Source: Argyresthia goedartella
Lineage: Eukaryota; Arthropoda; Insecta; Lepidoptera; Argyresthiidae
Direction: 5' to 3'
DNA: 64,000 nucleotides
Assembly (NCBI GenBank): GCA_949825045.1
Contig: OX463822.1
Span: 33,978,703-34,042,702 of the forward strand
The translations under genes and the position numbers were made by a program. The notes below the pieces were generated by a model. That model ran no database searches, was not told the origin of the DNA, and worked only from the letters and a program-made list of their open reading frames with translations. Shown here piece after piece: positions 46,201 through 52,200 of the stretch; position 1 is the stretch's first letter; each line of letters starts with the position of its first letter.

Positions 46201-49200
46201 GAGTATGCATTACGACATGTGCCGAATCATAAAGTGTGTCGAATTAGGGAAAGTAGCGAATTTAGGAAAGTGTCGAATGAGGGAGTGTCGATTTAGGGAA
46301 AGTAGCGAATTTTGGAAAGTGTCTACTAAGTTCCGAACCCGAAAATAATCTACCAGCTCGAATCAATTTTTTGTCTATCCTTTATTATAATATAGAAAGA
46401 AAGAAAGAAAGAGATTTATTACACACAAAAAACACACCTTACAGTAGGACAAAACAAAAAAGTATAATAAACAAAACGAAACATCTAAATAAATATTGTC
46501 AAACTAGTTGATTGAAAACGATCGCCTGTTATGCTGCTGTATGCTCCTCTTCGAAAATAATCTACCAGGTCGAATCATTTCAATAATTTGACCGAAGAAG
46601 GACAACAATGGAGATTTTTGTCTATAATTTATAATAATATTGTCAGTCTAGTTGATTGAAAACGATCGCCTGTTATGCTGCTGTATGCTCCTCTTCAAAA
46701 ATAATCTACCAGGTCGAATAATTTCAATAATTTGACCGAAGAAGGACAACAATGGAGATTGTTGTCTATCCTTTATTATAATATTGTCAGTCTAGTTGAT
46801 TGAAAACGATCGCCTGTTATGCTGCTGTATGATCCTCTTCGAAAATAATCTACCAGGTCGAATCATTTCAATAATTTGACCGAAGAAGGACAACAATGGA
46901 GATTGTTGTCTATCATTTATAATAATATTGTCAGTCTAGTTGATTGAAAACGATCGCCTGTTATGCTGCTGTATGCTCCTCTTCGAAAATAATCTACCAG
47001 GTCGAATCATTTCAATAATTTGACCGAAGAAGGACAACAATGGAGATTGTTGTCTATCCTTTATTATAATATTGTCAGTCTAGTTGATTGAAAACGATCG
47101 CCTGTTATGCTGCTGTATACTCCTCTTCGAAAATAATCTACCAGGTCGAATCATTTCAATAATTTGACCGAAGAAGGACAACAATGGAGATTGTTGTCTA
47201 TCCTTTATTATAATATTGTCAGTCTAGTTGATTGAAAACGATCGCCTGTTGTGCTGCTGTATGCTCCTCTTCGAAAATAATCTACCAGGTCGAATCATTT
47301 CAATAATTTGACCGAAGAAGGACAACAATGGAGATTGTTGTCTATCCTTTATTATAATATTGTCAGTCTAGTTGATTGAAAACGATCGCCTGTTGTGCTG
47401 CTGTATGATCCTCTTCGAAAATAATCTACCAGGTCGAATCATTTCAATAATTTGACCGAAGAAGGACAACAATGGAGATTGTTGTCTATCCTTTATTATA
47501 ATATTGTCAGTCTAGTTGATTGAAAACGATCGCCTGTTATGCTGCTTGTCGTCCAAACTCACCATCCTTATTATTCACCTCGAAGTACCTGCAGTTAAAG
47601 TGTATGAAGGACACCATGGGGCTCGGACCTGGGCCCGATAGTAAAATCAGCATTGTAGGAAAGTGTGCCCCATTTGGAAGTAGTTTTCCTCCTAAAAATA
47701 AGTGTACCTGCTGCAAGAAACCACATATTTCTGGTTAATACTCACCATCCTTATCCTTCAGTTCGAAGTACCTGTAGTTGAAGTGTATGGTGGGCACCAT
47801 GGGGTTCCGCGGGTGAATCACCGCGCTGACGCCGCACGCGAAGAACGGGAGCGCTCCGTCTTGTAGGGTTTTGCCTCTGAAGAAAAACCACATCACATAA
47901 CACGGCGCCACGCCTGTTCCCTTAACTGGTGGCGCAGGCGCAGTTGCGGCCACGTTTCGCCAGTTATCTATACTTATAAAAAAATGAATCACTGTACGTT
48001 AATCTTACTAAATCTCTTAATTGGCCCGAACATTTTCAATAATTTAAAAGAAAATAAGAAAAATCGTAGAGAAACAGCCAAATATTAAAAAATATTTTGT
48101 ATGGGAATTGGAGAAGTCTACGCTTCCTATCGCTAGATGGCGTTGGTAGCCACATTTCATTCAAATTCCTTTGTCATTGATGAATTATTAGGCAATATTA
48201 ACCTCTTTGTTGATTGTCTACCAAAAAGTTTAGCTCAGCGTAATCTAACTAATTATGTTATACCATTCCCCCTCTAAAAAGCTTATTTTATTCACTGAAA
48301 ACAGTGAATAAATAGTAGTTTATGTGACTGCTGCATAATGGAGGGCATTAAAACTCGAGAGTGGGTTTATGAAACGAGCCGAAGGCGAGTTTCATAATAA
48401 TATCACTCGAGAGTTTTAATGCCTAATTATGTACAGTTACATACACTAGTTTATCGACACACATATCATAAGCTCTCTTTGATGTGTTCAGGAACCGCAT
48501 GTTTGACCGGCATTGTGGCTCTGCAATTGTTTAGCTTGTTCTGTAGTACCAACTTCACGCAGGCGGGCGTCGGCGTTCGAAATTTGAATGTCAGTACCAA
48601 CTTCACAAACAAACTAGGGACGGCACGCGGGTGGGCGTCGGCATTCGAAATTTGATATGTAGAAAAACTACACATAATGACCATAATGTGTAGTTTTCCA
48701 GATACGAAACGAGTTTTTACCAAGTAGTTTAACATAATGCTGATCCTAACGTGCGGTTTTTGAACGCAGTAAAGAGGGTTTATGATACTTGTGTAGATAA
48801 AAGCACTTATAATCACTACTTTGGGGTTTGAATTTGGAACACACCAATACATTCGACCTCCAACTCCTTGCGCAAAAAATACTCTATACAAACTTCTTCA
48901 GCAAAGAACACTCGACATACCTAGCCTCGGTTTAGCCTAGCGGGTAGTGACCCTGCTTACGAAGCTGACGGTCCTGAATGCTGAATCCCGGTAAGGGCAA
49001 GTATTTGTGTGATGAGCATGAATATTTGTTTCTTGAGGGCGGCTTTTTCTCGAAGTCATGGTATAAAGTAAGTCATGGTATAAAGTACAATAGATAACTC
49101 TTGAATAAAACGGATTTATATCGCAGGCCGTGAATCACTCACGTCGCTCTGGATTCTAACACTTGAATCACTCGCTACGATCGTGATTCAGTCGTTAGAA

Positions 49201-52200
49201 TCCTTCACTTGCTCGTGATTCATCTATTGCCCCCGCTTTAAATCCGTCCTTTATTCACTAATTAAATAATATACTATTACCTACGTGTAAACTACTGTCG
49301 ACTTTTATTTAACGACCACTATTTTACTAGTAATTTATCGCCAATGCGACGCTTTAGGGTATGTACCACATTACTTATTTTACAATTAAATGTTATGTAG
49401 TACGAAGATCAGACAGACCAAAATCACTCTCGCTCAGTCTCTCCTTCTACCTCTCATCGATTATGCTGATGTCTGCTGGGTCAGTGCTAACGAAGAATTA
49501 CTGAACAAACTCGAACGACTTCAAAATCTCGGGATTCGGTTTATCTTTGGGCTGCGCAAATACGACCATGTATCACAGCATCGCAAAGAGCTGAAGTGGC
49601 TGCCAATACGTCTTCGTCGGGATTCTCACATCCTCAACATCCTCTACAACATTTTACGCAATCCACGCTATCCAACCTTCTTACGAGACCGTTTTCCATT
49701 TCTTTCTTCCAGCAGGCCTCGGAGAACTCACGCGCTTTCGATGCTCACAACCCCACAGCATAACACCGCGTCCTATGAGCATGGGTTTAGATTCCGGGCC
49801 ATTCAATTGTGGAATGCACTCCCCTGCACTATCAGAGACAGTCCTTCTCTTAATATATTTAAAAGTCGCGTGAAGAAGCATTACCTTTCTCTTTAGAAAT
49901 ATAGGTAGTATGTATGTATTTATTAGTATATTTATTTAAAAATTATATATATTTATATAGTATTTATGTTTAGCATGTACGAGTATATTATATGATATTT
50001 ATGTAAGCCCTCGTATATTTAGTTAATATTGTTTTATATTAGTTATTTAGATATAACATATATCTAACCATATGTTAGTTATTTAGATATGTACTAAATT
50101 ATATTGTTGTACACATTGTCACCCCTGCTCAGCAATCGACCATTCCCATCCTAATTTGGTTTGCTGGAAGAGATCTCTTATTAGAGATAAGCTCGCCTTT
50201 GTACACTATTTTTATGTAAGTCTTGTTGTCCATTATTAGTTGTGTGCAATAAAGAAATTATGAATTATGAATGAATGAAGATCAATGGGTCAGTTAGTAA
50301 CATATATATTCAACATTCCTTTTAAATAATAATAAAGGTTTATTTCGGGCCGCTCATGCCTTTTGATTAAATTAAATTAGTATACCGTTAGCTTAAATGG
50401 AATTAATTATAATTAAAATATATATTAAAACTTAAAATTTGTATACACATTATTTATATCAATTTATAAAATTAATTAATATAGGACAGGGAGTGGAACT
50501 CCACGCTGCTAGCACAATGTCTAGCTGGGAATTCTACTCGTGTGAAGACGTTCCCACCAGTGCCCCAGCAGCGGTGAAACCCATCTGTCAGCAAACGGAC
50601 TCAGAAAGCATTTGGTACTACCGCGGATATGGGTCTTTAACAAGGCGCAGCGTTTCCTAATGATTGCGTGGAATCCGTCAATCCTTGCATCCGCAAACAT
50701 GCCGGAGGCGCTGCAGTGCCGCGGCAGCCCCATCACCACCCTGAACGCGTTATTATACTGGACCCGCAGAGCGCTGCATGACCTCTGTATATAGTCGACC
50801 CACAGGCAGCAGGTGTAGAAGTTACCACGAACAGCCAGCACTCTGCGTTCCCTCTCGATGTCGTGGTTATCTTTAAGATCCTCCGAGACGTAGTGGCGCA
50901 GATATTTAAATCTATCAACTTTTTTCAAAGGAGTACCATACAGTGAGACTTACTTTCAAATAAGTTTTGTTGCCTGTCTTGAATACCATATAAGCACTTT
51001 TTTAACATTGTATCTGAGCCCATGGGCCTCGGCATATATGTTTCACAAATATGTAACAATTTACGCAGTGCCGCGGTCGTGGGACTTTTAACTTCGACAG
51101 TTTAACTTATATTAGATAATTACCTAGTAAATGTAAGATAGTCACCTTCGCTGATGACACGGCATTGGTATTCCGTGGAGAGACGTGGGAGGATGTACGA
51201 ATACATAGGGAATAGGGACTCCATAGTATTACAATGTGGCTGAATATCTGCTAACTTTAAATGTTCAAAAATCAATTTCCTCTCTTTCTCTATACGAAGC
51301 AGTAGCCAACAACCCCAAAATCTAGTAATTTATAGTCCATCGTGTATGGACTTTAATTACTAGATAGATTGATTACCCAGTTGATTCCCCGAACTGTGAC
51401 TGTTTACCTCTGACTAAAGTTTCAGGTGAAGTACCTAGAAGTCTTACTAGACAATAAACTCACAAGGGAACCCCAGATAGAACTACTAGCAACTCGCATA
51501 TGGAAGTGCATTTTGATCTTTAGGAAACTTCGACATGTTGCACCTTCACCCTTACTGAAGACAATATACACTTCGCACATGTTCAATCCATATTATCATA
51601 CTGCATACCGGTCTTGGGAGATCCAGGTAAGACTGTCGTGATTAAACTTGTAAAAGCCCAAAGGTTAAAAGTAGCAACATTCAAACCTTACCGCTCCTCT
51701 ACACAAGAACTGTATGAGTTCTGCGAACTACACACTATCCGGCAACTGTACATTGTCCGAATAGTTCCAAGAAATCACTCAGCCTCAATCTTTGATCAAG
51801 CATAACTTCTCAAAAGGAGACTAGATATTGTCATTAAACCTCCGAAACTAAAAACGATCCTTGCTAGAATCCAGTACCTGGGCAGATCTACAACAAAATC
51901 AACAAAGTACTGAATATATACATACCCCTTAAATACAAAATATAAACTATAAAGCTAAAACTCTAGTTCGTAATGGGTTAATAAAGCTAAACTATGATGA
52001 AACTGAAAAAGTCCTAGAAACTGTTGTGTAGAATATTTTTGGGACACTAATAATTAGTGTCCCAAATTATAATTACGTGTCATATATTATAATTACGGTA
52101 TAACATAATTGTTATACCGTAATTATAATATATGTTATATATTTATTTATTTCTACAACTCCATATCATTATAATGATGTGTTGATACAAAAACCTATGC

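Noticed and set aside
46341..47545. Possible CRISPR array
   Set aside because: Unit is a contiguous 144-bp tandem repeat with no unique spacers, in a eukaryotic intron.
47520..47738. Plus-strand ORF ending in a Cys-rich stretch ([14 protein letters not shown])
   Set aside because: It runs through satellite end, exon echo and intron; no family resemblance beyond chance Cys.
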